Assembly: GCF_000764305.2 (NCBI RefSeq)
Contig: NW_025936328.1
Coordinates: forward strand, 827,377-891,376
From: Hyalella azteca
Taxonomy: Eukaryota > Arthropoda > Malacostraca > Amphipoda > Hyalellidae
Reading direction: 5' to 3'
Length of the DNA stretch: 64,000 nucleotides
How positions within the stretch are numbered: the stretch's first letter is position 1; every line of letters begins with the position of its first letter. Below the pieces are notes generated by a model that worked only from the letters and a program-made list of their open reading frames with translations, was not told where the DNA came from and made no database searches. A program made the translations under genes and the position numbers. Shown here in pieces: positions 34,746 to 46,595 of the stretch.

Positions 34746-36179
34746 GAATGTGCAGAATATGCCAGCAATATAATGCCTTGTGATGCCGTCCTATGCAGCG
34801 CCCGTCTTCCTCACTGCTTGTTTAGTATTCAAAGCAATGCACGGAAGATCCAAGCTTTCGCTCTCACGAGTGCTCTGCTCTGTCCACAAACTTCTCACCG
34901 ACTTACTTCAAATCTCGAAACTTAGCCGCTTCTCTACTCCAAAATTCGCGTGCGGACGTGACACAAGATCCTTGCTACCTTACATGCCACCGCACGCCAC
35001 ACCGCAAGATTACCATCATTCCCTCGGGAAAGAAAGCAAACAAGTCGGCATGAGAACGTACAGTCATTAAAATTAATTTTAACACGAGATACATCGTGAA
35101 AATTTTTTCAAAGATTCGGAAAAATTGGATTTTTCATTGGGGTATTTTGCAATCAAATGGATAATAGAGAAATTAGATGGTGTTCTATAAAAATATTAAG
35201 CATCTGGAAGTTGATAATGCATTCATTCACTTCCATACTGACGATGGGCTCAATGTGTGATTCAGTTATCCTATCTCAATGGGAAACTCATTTGAAAACA
35301 GTAATGAACTAACAATGACTGATGTCCAATTGAACATTTTTATTGGAAAATTCTTTCAAAATTTCCCTGTTTCAAGTAAATATCATAAGTGAGCTGAATA
35401 GAAATTCTGACGAAAAAAATCGCTCCAGCCTCTCTTATATGAAAGAAGGTCCGTGTTCGGAGCTTTTCAAACACGTCAAAAACATACAGCCTCGCGTCGA
35501 ACTTTGTGCTACAGCGTCATTAAAGTTGGCAAATCAAACCTGCCGGACGCTCGCTAATAAAGTTCGCTGAGTTCCACGATTGTCAAAGCACGCATGTTAT
35601 CATCACTCATGCATGCTGCAATTACCGCATCACGCTAATTTGGACCAGAGCTGCAAACTAGCACGGCAATTGCACTGATTTGCACGCAGCAACGTTTGAT
35701 TACGAGCTCCGCGGTAACCAACACTCGTTAATACATACAAAATGGCGACCTGGCTTAGCTGAATGCCAACTGCACGCACATGTTATGAAAATTTTATTTT
35801 GATTATTAGAGGACATTAAATGACAATATTTACTGATACAAATGATAATATACACTGATACACTGACAATATTCACTGATATCACAATAACAACTGATAT
35901 CTTTAATGGTTAAATTTCTATTTGCTGGCCATAAGTTGAGCATTTTTTAGTTTCAATTCAACTAATTCAACTCTATGTGTTCAGCGCGATTGCTCAAGAA
36001 ATTGAATACAATTTTGCGTAATTACTGGACAAAGCAGCGCTCCACGAACAGGCTTGCGTGTGCCCTCAGTGAAGCAATTTGTCGAGGTTAGGCCATTACG
36101 GCGATCTATGGAGATCATGAAGGTGGCACAAGCGCCCTCTGAACGCCGCTTGCAAAACATCTCCCCGCGATTAATTGCC
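34746..36179. other. Non-coding stretch, no gene recognised
   Basis: A 96-codon open frame follows the 33-bp array at 34780-35070 (+) without any domain I recognise. The degenerate tandem ATATTCACTGATAC/ATATACACTGATAC appears at 35825-35900. Confidence 0.5.
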
Positions 36180-36592
36180 TTTCATTATGGCCCAAGTCAA
36201 GCCCAGGACGGCGACGTCGTCCTTTATGGCCCAAGTCAAGGCTAGGAAATGACGACGTCGCCCTTTATGGCTTAAGCCAAGGAAAGGTTGGTCACGTCGT
36301 CCTTTGTGCCTCAAGCGAAGGAGAGGACGGTGATGCCGTCTTTTATGGACCAAGTCAAGGCCAGGACAGTGACGTTGCCCTTTATGGCTCAAGTCAAGGC
36401 CAGGACGGAACGTCGTCCTTTATGGCTCAAGTCAAGGCCAGAACGGCGACGTCGTCCTTTATGGCCACAGTCAAGGCCAGAACGGCGACGTCGTCCTTTA
36501 TGGCCACAGTCAAGGCCAGAACGGCGACGTCGTCCTTTATGGCCACAGTCAAGGCTAGGACGGCGACGTCGTCCTTTATGGCTTAACCCTTG
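36180..36592 (+). repeat. 39-40-bp minisatellite, about 10 copies
   Basis: The unit is GACGTCGTCCTTTATGGCCC plus AAGTCAAGGCCAGGACGGC. Right-hand copies are nearly identical (AGAACGGCGACGTCG with GGCCACAGTCAAGG), left-hand ones are diverged. The 39-bp unit keeps several frames open. Confidence 0.94.
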
Positions 36593-36734
36593 TAGCGAAT
36601 TTGATTGCGGTAACATGATGTCTTACTCATTCTGAGCATCGCACTAAAAGCAGGAGTTCTAAGGACTCCACCACCGCATATTTGTGGGCGCGACGCGAGA
36701 AATTTGTTGAGGCGAAATCCATTGGGCAGAGTCA

Positions 36735-37035
36735 TCCTACTTCAATTATCAGGAGGACAAAGTATTGGCGTTGACGATATCAGCGGCCACAAGAAAAAGT
36801 GAACGATTATGTCTCCATGAAGGCAACTTCAGGGGGACAACATCATGACGTTGGCGGCCACGATAAATGGTGCACGATTGTGCCTCCAGGCAGACAATTC
36901 AGGAGGACAAAATAACGGCGTTGGCGGCTTCAATAAATGGTGCGCAATTATACATCCATGCAGACAACTCGATAAGGAGGACAAGATAATGGCGTTGGCG
37001 GTGGCAGTGGCCACAATAAATGGCGCACAACTGTG
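36735..37035 (+). repeat. Degenerate ~70-bp tandem repeat, 4 copies
   Basis: Each copy carries AGGAGGACAA, GGCGTTGGCGGCCAC, ATAAATGGTGCAC and TGCCTCCAGGCAGACAA in this order. Copies differ by many substitutions and small indels. Confidence 0.82.
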
Positions 37036-37109
37036 CCTCTTGCAATGTAGGCAAATTAACTTGATTGCTAAAATTTACTTCCTGTGTGCCTCATTCGCCT
37101 TAGTCCCTG

Positions 37110-37325
37110 ACCTAGATTTCGGGATTAAATAGTTTTTGCTATGATGTTTATTGTGACAACGAATGATACTATGACTACGCCTTTGTGTGCGGAACCATTA
37201 GTTTCATTCAATATGATTTTAACCCTCACCTAGATTTCGGGATTGAATAGTTTTTGCTATGATGCTACTTGTGACAACGAATGACACTATGACTACGGTT
37301 GTGTGCGGAACAATTAGTTTTATTC
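37110..37325 (+). repeat. 118-bp tandem duplication (two copies)
   Basis: ACCTAGATTTCGGGATTAAA to GTGTGCGGAACCATTAGTTT at 37110-37207 recurs at 37228-37325 with about ten differences. It follows the ~70-bp array. Confidence 0.88.
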
Positions 37326-37330
37326 TAGAT

Positions 37331-39564
37331 ATTTTTAATTAATATTTAAATCGTTACATGCAGGCTATATTCTCTTCGTACAGCTTGGAGAACAGAGTAA
37401 GAGCTCGTACAGATAACGATCATGCCGCGATACAAGATGGATGTTATTCTGTAACATAATATCTGGTCGTTGTTTCAATTAAATTTTCCTTTGTTATTCA
37501 TAGGAGTTTCTATTTGACATCGACTGCTAGAGAGATTAGTTTTTCTTTCTAGTAAACTTTTAATTAAATCGCGATTACGTCGCTGCTAAGCTAAAGCTCC
37601 ATGCACTCGCTAATAAACGTCAGTCTGTTCAAGCTTTTCATAACAAAACGAACTTAATATTTGTTTTTACTCGCGGAAGCAAACACTTTCTCTCATTTGT
37701 TATCTCTGATAATTATTTTTATGTTCATCAAAGTTTTATAACAAAGAATAACTTATGATTGCAGGCTTCGAATGAACAATATTATTATGAATAGCCTTGC
37801 ATTAATGCAGAAACTTTCTGGGTGGCACATAATTGTTAATGCAATATGCAATCAAGTGCATATTAATGCACTTAATTAATAAATAATAATTTCTGGTGTC
37901 ACTTAATTATTTTTGCGTAACTTACGTCAATCAAGTTTTCCTATACAATGGACTTGAAAAACAATTTTTTCAGAGCTAATTGCTTGAATAATTTTTTAAC
38001 CCTACTGAGTCCAGGTCATGATTATCACTATAACCCTAGACAGTCCAGTTAATAATTTTAATACATTCAATATTAGACGTTTATTCATGTTTAGGATTAA
38101 ACTACAATGAGTACTTCTCTCACATTAATCAGTTCCGGCTGTGTGCAACGCTAGGGTCATTAAAGCGCATATTCTCCGAGATTTGTTTTCGTGCGAGCAA
38201 AAAGATTGATTGCACGCTAAACACCTGCATACGATACTCAATATGATTAACATAATAAAATATAATGAACATAATAGAACATATATACATAACTTTATTT
38301 CAAGTATAATTAAGACAAGCATGTAGATCGTTGTGGGTCATCAGACGTTTGATTATTTAGTTTCAATATCAAACTTAATTTTAATGAATCATTGGCTTCT
38401 CGGATTTGTTTTAGTAAATAATCAACTAACGCTTAAGTTAAGGAACCTTCGTTTACTTTCATTTTTGATTAATCATTTAGACGGTGTTTAGAAGTCCACT
38501 CCAAGGTATGGCAGTTACCGAGCTTTATTACAAACCTCGCAGCTCTACACAAATTAAAATAACAAAGAACAATTACGCCCATTATATAATTATCTCAATT
38601 CTTGTCGGGCGGTTAGACAAACACAAGAAATTGCAGTGCAAATGAAATGCTCGCGAACGTAAGACTTGTGCGATCGTAAATTAGAGCCCCGGGTGAATAT
38701 TTGGCGAAGCTAACGAGTTACGGACGATACTGTGACCTGCGCGGTGAGTGCGCTGCATTCGTCTTCGTTCATTCGAGGTCAACTGAATTGCTTTTAATGA
38801 GGGCGCTTGGGTGGCAACCTGTGAGACCGTTGTTGGTATTGAGCGCTCTTTTGTATAAGTAGAGACCTCATTTTCTTACTTACTTGTTAGATAATTCGGT
38901 GCAAATAGCTGCTGTTACATAAGGTGACTTAAAAATAAACGCTGTGAGAAAAGTGTTGTGCTCTAAATGCATTGTTTCGTGGCGAACTATATTTTCATGT
39001 AATTACTGCAAAATTAAATTATTTTTAGCACATGATTAGCAAAAGATTTCATTTGCGAATTTTTAACTTAAAAATTTGAAATGTATGATGAACTAAACTT
39101 GAATCATGTATGGTAATAATTTATTTACGATTTGAGTAAATTTCTAAGAGCTCTCCTAGAATGTATGTTGAAAGTTTAAGAACGTCCCTTTCTAAGAACC
39201 ATTCTTTGTTAATTGCGTGGACAATAAATCCTGGGATCGTTCAACCATAAAACAAAATTGAGTGGAATTTTTTAGAAGAAATGATTGCAAATTCGGAATA
39301 TGATGTACAATAATATAAATACATTCAAGAAGAGTCTGATTTAGTATTTTAAAAGGCATTTCGTGATTATTTATTCAAGGGATTAAGTCGGCAGATATCG
39401 TGAAGGCATCGCAGGCCAAACTCGCGCTTAACAGAATTACGTGCGAGTGCACTTTACCCTACAGGAAATCAAAGAAGGGCTTTCGGCGGCCAAACAGCGG
39501 CCATTCTTTGGCCTCTGAACATGAGCATCAGCACCTCACTGGCCACCAATAAGCCGACCAAAAT
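37331..39564. other. Non-coding stretch, no gene recognised
   Basis: AT-rich DNA except for a GC-richer patch at 38640-38870. That patch ends with GTATAAGTAG (about 38853-38862), which could be a TATA box, but no open frame follows. Confidence 0.45.
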
Positions 39565-39567
39565 TTT

Positions 39568-39955
39568 AACTGTGAGTATATTGAACTGGAGTAGTAAACT
39601 GTGAGTATTCAGAACTGGAGTATTTAACTGTGACTGTTTAGAACTGGAGTATTTAACTGTGAGTCTTTAGAACTGGAGTATTTAACTGTGAGTCTATAGA
39701 ACTGGAGTATTTAAGTGTGAGTCTTTAGAACTGGAGTATGTAACTGGGAGTCTTTATAACTTGAGTATTTAACTGTGAGTCTTTAGAACTGGAGTATTTA
39801 ACTGTGAGTCTTAACTATGAGTATTCAGAACTGGAGTATTTAACTGTGAGTTTTTAGAACTGGAGTATTTAACTGTGAGTCTTTAGAACTGGAGTATTTA
39901 ACTGTGAGTCTTTAGAACTGGAGTATTTAACTGTGAGTCTTTAGAACTGGAGCTA
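39568..39955 (+). repeat. 29-bp minisatellite, about 13 copies
   Basis: The unit is GAACTGGAGTATTTAACTGT plus GAGTCTTTA. One copy near 39800-39830 is interrupted by a partial duplicate (GTGAGTCTTAACTATGAGTATTCA). Otherwise the copies are very similar. Confidence 0.95.
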
Positions 39956-42900
39956 CAGAGCACACGGTATTCAAGCGTGCCGTGAGCACGAACTCGCACT
40001 CTCGCTGATGAAACTCTTGGTCTAAATTCTCACATAAAATATAAGACCGAGACATGAATGATTAGTTAAAAAAATGAAAGCTTCAGCGGTGGTGGTGAAG
40101 CTGAAATTAGCTGACTTTTAACCTAAACTTTACATGCTAACTGCAAACCTGATAAAAACAACTGCTAACCTAATTCAGGCAACAATTTGACCCCGGTTTG
40201 CACGATTCAGGCAAAATAAGCGGGCCAAGTTCATAACATCGAAAAGAGGTAGGAGACTTTCCAATAAAAGAAAATTTGCAGTTTATGAAATTGAGAAGTT
40301 GGAGAATTTTTTAAATTTCCGAGAAAATAATAGTAACAGAGCCTGAAACTTGATTTTCTATCATAAATGAAATGATAAGTTCAGTAAATCGCATATTTGT
40401 ATCACAGTTTCACAAAAAATTGAAGTTGATTTTAGGAGCTTTAATTATAACCGATACCTCAGTGTTAATGACTCTCCGATATTTTATACAAATAACTTTA
40501 AACACCCAAATTCTTACGCGGTATATCATATTTAAAATAGTTAGATAAACATTTCATATTGCGTCTCCCATGAAGTAATCTTCTGTGTTTTATTTTTAAT
40601 AAAGAATCTCGTCATAAGTATCCAAACACAAAACAAAATAAATCTATTATTTGAGGCACTTTTCAAGTATATCTCACAAACGATGGACGGTTTTAATAAA
40701 AAAAAATCCGTGCCTCCTAAATTAAGTTTTTTTGATTAAAAGTTTTGAAACCAATAATGATATCCTGAAGAAGTCTTATATCCTGCCAGAAGTCTTATTC
40801 ATTTTCTTTCCTTGCTTATTTTTCATCCGTAAATGTTGATTATATCGACCATGTGAGTAACCTGGCTAAGTACAACACTTACAGCGGTATGAAAGGAACA
40901 CTTATGTGTACCTTTTTACAGAGCCATTTTGTGACTTTGAGATGACTGCCTGTGATGCGCTGTCATCAACTAAGTCATTAGGAACATCAGTTGCAGGAAG
41001 AAAATATGATATTATAGTTGCATTTTTGACGTAAAATTTACGCTGGGTAAAATAATTTGAATTTAATATCAATAAACTCAACTGGATTAAGTCGATTAAT
41101 TCATAGTCGTACCTCTGTTGAATTGTATCATAGTCTCAGCACTACATATTATGGATTAATTTTATTTTTGGAGTTCAGAGAAGCTGAAACTTACAAATTA
41201 AGATTTTGTTCGTGCCTTTTCCCGTTCCGATGTTTGAAGATCATGCCTGCCAATTATTGCCCCGGATATTATCATTATACAACATATGAGTTTATCCCAT
41301 CAATTTGGCACTGGAATACAAGGTTTTATGTATTTTTAGCCTGCGTGGATCCAGTGAGCGTGACTGCCTTTACTCGGCGATCGATGTTTATTTGCATGCG
41401 AATAAAGAACAGCGTAGCGGCCACGGTAAAGTGAATTCGAATGTGCGCTCACGCCTGACCAAATTTCAGTCTGCACGATGAACCAGAAAACCAAGCGCTC
41501 TATGGTAATGGGAGTCCGGAGCTGTAAAATATGCAGCCTTATCTTTAAAGCCAATAAATTCCCTCGTCCGCCATTTTTGCGATAGATAACACGAACTGTG
41601 CAAAGTAAACGAGGACCGTACGTTGAAAATTAATGCTAGATTATTGCTGGCCACGCAAGCGAGAAAGAAATAGTGAGAAATTTCAGCAGAATTTTGGGCG
41701 TCTTTTGCTCGTTCATTCAGCGGCCACCGATTTGTATGCCGAGGTTTTAAACAAGCTTTGTGGGGCTCATGATCGACTATGATCCGGCTTTGATTTTTAA
41801 TCGTGTAGCGCTCAGGCAGTTTTAGGAGTCAGTCTGCGTAGCAGTTCCTGATATAGCCGCGCATGTGCAGTAATCTCTAGCAGATTAGAAGGGAACGTTC
41901 AGATTAAAACTTTAAATAGACATTTTAGACGCCTATTGGTCAACTACCGGATAAAACAGAAATGAGTTCTTATATCAGTAATTGGCTTGTCTGAAAACGT
42001 ACTGAATTACAACATTCAAGATTCAATTGGAATTGCCCGCACTTTCTTGAAATAACATAGCTTAATTATGAAATAATATAAATGACCACCTCTTAAGCTG
42101 ACGGACATTAATGTCCTGGTCTGCAGGTAAGAATATCATTGGTGACGAATACTGTACGCGTAGACAACATGTTGCTGTCAGGCAGCAACCCAGTCTGAAG
42201 ATCCTCCAAGCTCATAATTAAATTAGTTTCACATGTCATTTGTTCGATTTCGTTGCCTATGATATTAATATATCCGTATATCTGTAAAAGAACTTACGAA
42301 AAAAAGTCTTTTCTTCGTGTACGAATATTGAATCGCCTTTCAAATGATCCATTAGTAAAAATTGGCCAATTAGGATGTTAATTGAAATCAATAAAATTTA
42401 GTGCAGTGAGTCCGTAACTCACGCCGCCAAATTCACGTCATCCTCGGTACGATGAATTAGTCTCTTTAAATAGGCTAAATGACCTCCAAAACTGGAGATT
42501 TGTTAGTAAATCAGGTAGGCCAGGAGTACTGGATCCACACTTCTCACAACTCAACCGTGAACTTCTCTGTGGAAATAAACAAGAAATGAAACTTTTGTCC
42601 AACCGAATAGCGGATAAGTTCCATATTTCTAAACGATTCTGTGTAAAATTTAGAACTCAAACAATTAATATCAATGCACCGCGGGAAGGATTAATACAGA
42701 TTTCCTCGTATTTTTCGCTACCCATGCATAAAAAAACGAAACAAATTTTGCGTCACCAACCAGTTAACGACTTTTTCAATGAATATTCTCAACAGATCTA
42801 CATGAAATGCAGAACATAAATAATTAATTGTGATGCTTAAACGGAGGAATTATTACCAATTATTACGGCATTTCACTTTTTAGCAAAAAAAGTAACAATA

Positions 42901-43039
42901 TTTTAGGGCAACCAAACAGCTCAAAAGTCCTTCGAAGGATCTGCATCAAATTTGTAATATAATTAATTAATAGCCAGACACGCGCGGTAAGGATTGTCGC
43001 AAATTTTTATGTTGTTGTGGTAACTTTGCTTATCTGTCA
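39956..43039. other. Non-coding stretch, no gene recognised
   Basis: A 125-codon open frame at 41057-41434 (+) has no motif I recognise and no clear splice sites, and 72- and 62-codon frames overlap its end on the other strand. No repeats were noticed. Confidence 0.45.
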
Positions 43040-43168
43040 TCTCTTAATTAACCTAGCCCTGTAGCCAACATCTAGCCTCTGCATGGAATAGCTACACTCA
43101 AACATAGAAGCCGCTGACCAGACTAGAACACCGTAATCCAGACCAGTGACACACTGCTTGAAGCCAGT
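43040..43168 (-). pseudogene. Possible LINE reverse-transcriptase C-terminal fragment
   Basis: On the minus strand, 43 codons read TGFKQCVTGLDYGVLVWSAA and later YSMQRLDVGYRARL. The pattern V..LDYG..VW.....(10-15)..Q...... resembles the thumb region of non-LTR reverse transcriptases (LEYG..VW ... Q R). No other part of such an element is visible nearby. This rests on a short motif only. Confidence 0.3.
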
Positions 43169-43427
43169 AGCGTCTCAAGTTTAATTATAACTGATCTTTT
43201 TAATAAGGCAGCTTGGGCATGTTATTGCTTATTGATGTTCTGTATCCGGCCTCAACTGCTCGCGTTACTCCGACTCTCCACATGCAATAACCGTGCCAAT
43301 GAACCGATCTACCTGCTCATATGCACACCTCCCCTCAGTGAATGATGTTAGGTTAGGTCGGTTCAGTTTGGTTTTGGGCAGAGAGTCTGAGCAACTTGAG
43401 CAGTGAGGCTGGATGTAGAAGAGCCTG

Positions 43428-43544
43428 TTTTTTAGCGCATTTTCTCATTTATGGAAAAAAGGCGCTTATGTGCTCGTCATGTCCGTCCGTCCGTTACTTC
43501 ACAGACAGACGGACGAGAAAATGCGCTCTCTGTCACTCACTACA
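43428..43544 (-). repeat. Dispersed ~140-bp repeat family, copy 3 (internally deleted)
   Basis: TTTTTAGCGCATTTTCTCAT through GCTCGTCATGTCCGTCC to GAGAAAATGCGCTCTCTGTC matches the other copies in reverse. The CGTTTTCGTCGACG core is missing and replaced by ACAGACAGACGGAC; the terminal palindrome is degraded. Confidence 0.85.
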
Positions 43545-43764
43545 CTACAATGCTTCTAACGTGCTTAACCAAAGACTGAGGAATTTTGCTGTGTTCCTAC
43601 TCCCTCTCCAATCGCAACATAACTTCCAAGTTCAACAAGCAACCAAATCATACGCAAAGTGCCTTCCTAGCCTCCTCTGGGATTTTTCATTTCCAATCCC
43701 TCTTCCCGGTAATTCTGCGCTACCTTTTGTTTTTTCATCGCTTTACATCGGCACTGCACTACCA

Positions 43765-44115
43765 CACCATACAGAGATTCACACAGACATACAAGTACAC
43801 ACACACTCCCAAACAACACACACAGATCCATACAGACACCGCAAACACACACACACACACAGATCCATACAGACACACGCACATACACCACACAACACAC
43901 ACAGATACATACAGACACACACACACATACACCACACAACACACAGAGATCCATACAGACACACACATACACCCCACACACAGATCCACACCATGCAACA
44001 CAGACACTCACACACATACACCACACACATACACTACACACACACACACACCACACACACACAAAGATCCACACAGACACAGACACACACACATATACCA
44101 CACATACACAGCCCC
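43765..44115 (+). repeat. (CA)n-rich cryptic microsatellite
   Basis: About 350 bp of ACAC interrupted by AGATCCATACAGAC and ATACACCACACA. There is an irregular 20-40 bp super-repeat around CACAGATCCATACAGACAC. It creates long spurious open frames on both strands (Thr/His-rich or Cys/Val-rich). Confidence 0.95.
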
Positions 44116-44735
44116 CACGCTGCACTGGCCTCCATCATTGCAGCTCAGCTGCAGCACTGAGTGTTCAGGCTTAACGCCTCATTACTTGCAGCCAGGCGCC
44201 CCAGAGAGAGCGAGGAGGGACTACATCCAATCACGCTCTAAAATTTCAGCTCCCAATATTCATTGTGGGAGCGGGGCTCAACTGAGCAGGGCTGCAATAC
44301 TCCCGTGAGGTGATTTAAACATTTTAAATTTAACCTAATTTATTTGGTGTAGTAGATCTTAAAAAGTTTTAAACATCTTGACAGAAAAATACAGAACTTT
44401 TTTTTTGTCTGTGAGAATAAATCGAGGACAAGTTGAATATTTCTAAATCTCATTTCCCATAGATTACAAGGCAATAAATTTGATAATTTTTCACAGTAAA
44501 GAGACTCGTTAGCAATTTGTTTAAAGTAAGTTAAGTTAAAATTTTTATTATTAGTAGTAAAATAAATAATAATATTCCTAGTTAGAGACATTTAAAAAAT
44601 TTATAATTTAGATTAAATTAACGAGGTGTTTAGATTATGATAAAATATTCAGTAAAGAATTTAAAATTAAAATTCATTTTCGTCGGAACATTTAATGATT
44701 CAAATGTGAATAAACTGATGCAAAAAATCAGGTCA
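44116..44735. other. Non-coding stretch, nothing recognised
   Basis: An AT-rich 83-codon minus-strand open frame (44340-44591) lacks any domain. No repeats were noticed. Confidence 0.4.
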
Positions 44736-44737
44736 CA

Positions 44738-45060
44738 TGGAGTTATCGCAATTAGCAGGTGGATGTCCACTGATCAAATTAGCAGGTAGATGTCCACTGA
44801 CCAAATTAGCAGGTGGATGTCCACTGATCAAATTAGCAGGTAGATATCCACTGATCAAATTAGCAGGTGAATGTCCACTGATCAAATTAGCAGGTAGATA
44901 TCCACTGATCAAATTAGCTGGTGGATGTCCACTGACCAAATTAGCAGNTGGATGTCCACTGATCTTATTATCAGGTGCATGTTTACTGGTCTTATTAAAA
45001 GGTGCATGTCCACTGATCAAATTAGCAGGTGGATGTCCACTGATCAAATTACCGATCAAG
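44738..45060 (+). repeat. 27-bp minisatellite, about 12 copies, containing an N
   Basis: The unit is AATTAGCAGGTGGATGTCCA plus CTGATCA. Copies near 44960-45010 are diverged (TTATTATCAGGTGCATGTTT). Position 44948 is an N inside the array, so copy number is uncertain. The 27-bp unit keeps both strands open; no gene is implied. Confidence 0.94.
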
Positions 45061-45769
45061 TTTCCTGGAGCAAGAATCACGGCTGGATCTCCGGCCTCGC
45101 GTCTATCGCAATGGCCCAAAAATTCCGGCGCTGAACTTGGTGTTTTGAAGCTCTCTGTCGTCCTGATTGCCTGCTAATTAGCGGCAAACTTGAACTAGCA
45201 CAAAACCTCGGAAGACGCATCAACGGTTACGGTACTTTACAAATTTCTATTCAATTCCCTGGCAAATTAACGTGAAATGAGGAACGACGCTTTTGCAAGC
45301 TTTTGCATTGGAGCGCCAAATTCATAAACAAATGAAGGTTGAGAGTTTTATTCTAATTCCAATGAAATGCGTTGCGTTGTTCGCTTGTACTCAAGTATTG
45401 TTAAGCACACAATTGATAACAATTTAATTATTTACCCGTGGAAATTTTATTTTATTATTTTATTTTTATAATATTATAAAATAATATTATATTTTCTTTA
45501 ATCTAATCAAATTTGCATTGTTTTATTAGTGTTACGAAAACTCGTGAAAATTGTATGATTTAGCCTCTAAATCATACTCATATCTTATCATAATCACAAT
45601 TAACATATCTGTTTTCGAAGGATAATGCTTTATTTTATTAAAAAAACTAATTTTCATTTTTTTCTGCGTGTTGGTAACATGATAGCATGGTTCTACAGCA
45701 TTTTTTTCGGCTGCTTTAAATTGTAGGTGTCGCTACGTGTACAGGAATTATTTTCGTATCCACGCTTTC

Positions 45770-45990
45770 ATTGTATCCAATTATCCATGCTGCCATGTTT
45801 GTCCATGCTATCCAATAGTGTCCGAGATACAATGCATATATGTGTCATTTAATAGTATCCATGCTACCATTCATATCCATTCAATTCAATGATTTACATG
45901 CTACCATGTATAACCGTGCTATGTATTAGCATTCATGCCGCCATGTCCAATATTCAATTATCTAAGCTATCCGAAAACATTCATGCTACC
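45770..45990 (+). repeat. Degenerate tandem region
   Basis: Related segments TCCATGCTACCATG, TCCATGCTGCCATG, ACATGCTACCATG and TCATGCCGCCATG recur with CAATTATC/AATAGTATCC spacers. The period is roughly 60 bp, with heavy divergence. Confidence 0.6.
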
Positions 45991-46200
45991 GTGCATTAAC
46001 CTAAAAGCGTCGCTCAGAAAAAAATGTTCGTTAAAAAACTACGCCTTGTTAACCTGACACGCTGGCTTAACATGCTACAAACCCCAACAATTTCACGAGC
46101 AACATGAACGAACAACGCACGAGCAACCTGATATTCACCACATACAACCTCACAATTAAGCGGCACTGTTTAACCTTAGTTTCCTTGGTACTTGTTTCAG

Positions 46201-46346
46201 ACGTAGCAGTCCCAGGCCACGATGGATCGCCGCCTCTGAGTATCGTTCATCCGCCCTCATTTGGGCCACCTGATGCACGATGCTGTTGCTTGCTTCTCGC
46301 CGCTGGTAGTGTTGCAGGGGAGGTCGATCTGACTGTTATAACCTGA
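46201..46346 (+). CDS. Weak candidate 3' exon
   Basis: The acceptor CTTGTTTCAG ends at 46200. A GC-rich open frame follows (VAVPGHDGSPPLSIVHPPS...) to TGA at 46344-46346, next to a minisatellite. The minus strand of the same segment is also open (HQVAQMRADERYSEAAIH in one frame), so the coding strand is undecided. I recognise no family. Confidence 0.15.
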
Positions 46347-46595
46347 AACTCACCACTCATACTAGCAGCACCGGTTTAACCTGACACTCATCACTCACAA
46401 CCTCACAAGCACCCCCGGTTTAACCCTACACTCACCACTCACAACCTCACAAGCACCCCCGGTTTAACCCTACACTCACCACTCACAACCTTACAAGCAG
46501 CACCTGTTAAACCCTACACTCACCACTCACAACCTCACTAGCAGCACCGGTTTAACCTGACACTCATCACTCACAACCTCACAGCACAACTTTAT
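46345..46595 (+). repeat. 44-bp minisatellite, 5-6 copies
   Basis: The unit is CTCACCACTCACAACCTCAC plus AAGCACCCCCGGTTTAACCC plus TACA. Variants are TAGCAGCACCGG and CCTGACACTCAT. Confidence 0.93.

Noticed and set aside
34394..34768. Three overlapping ~115-codon frames
   Set aside because: By-products of the 33-bp minisatellite on both strands.
36288..36635. Arg/Pro-rich open frame over the 39-bp array
   Set aside because: It exists only because the unit is divisible by three; the opposite strand is equally open.
43396..44160. 254-codon open frame on the + strand and overlapping frames on both strands
   Set aside because: It is composed of dispersed repeat copy 3 plus a (CA)n microsatellite, giving low-complexity Thr/His peptides. 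No start context or domain.
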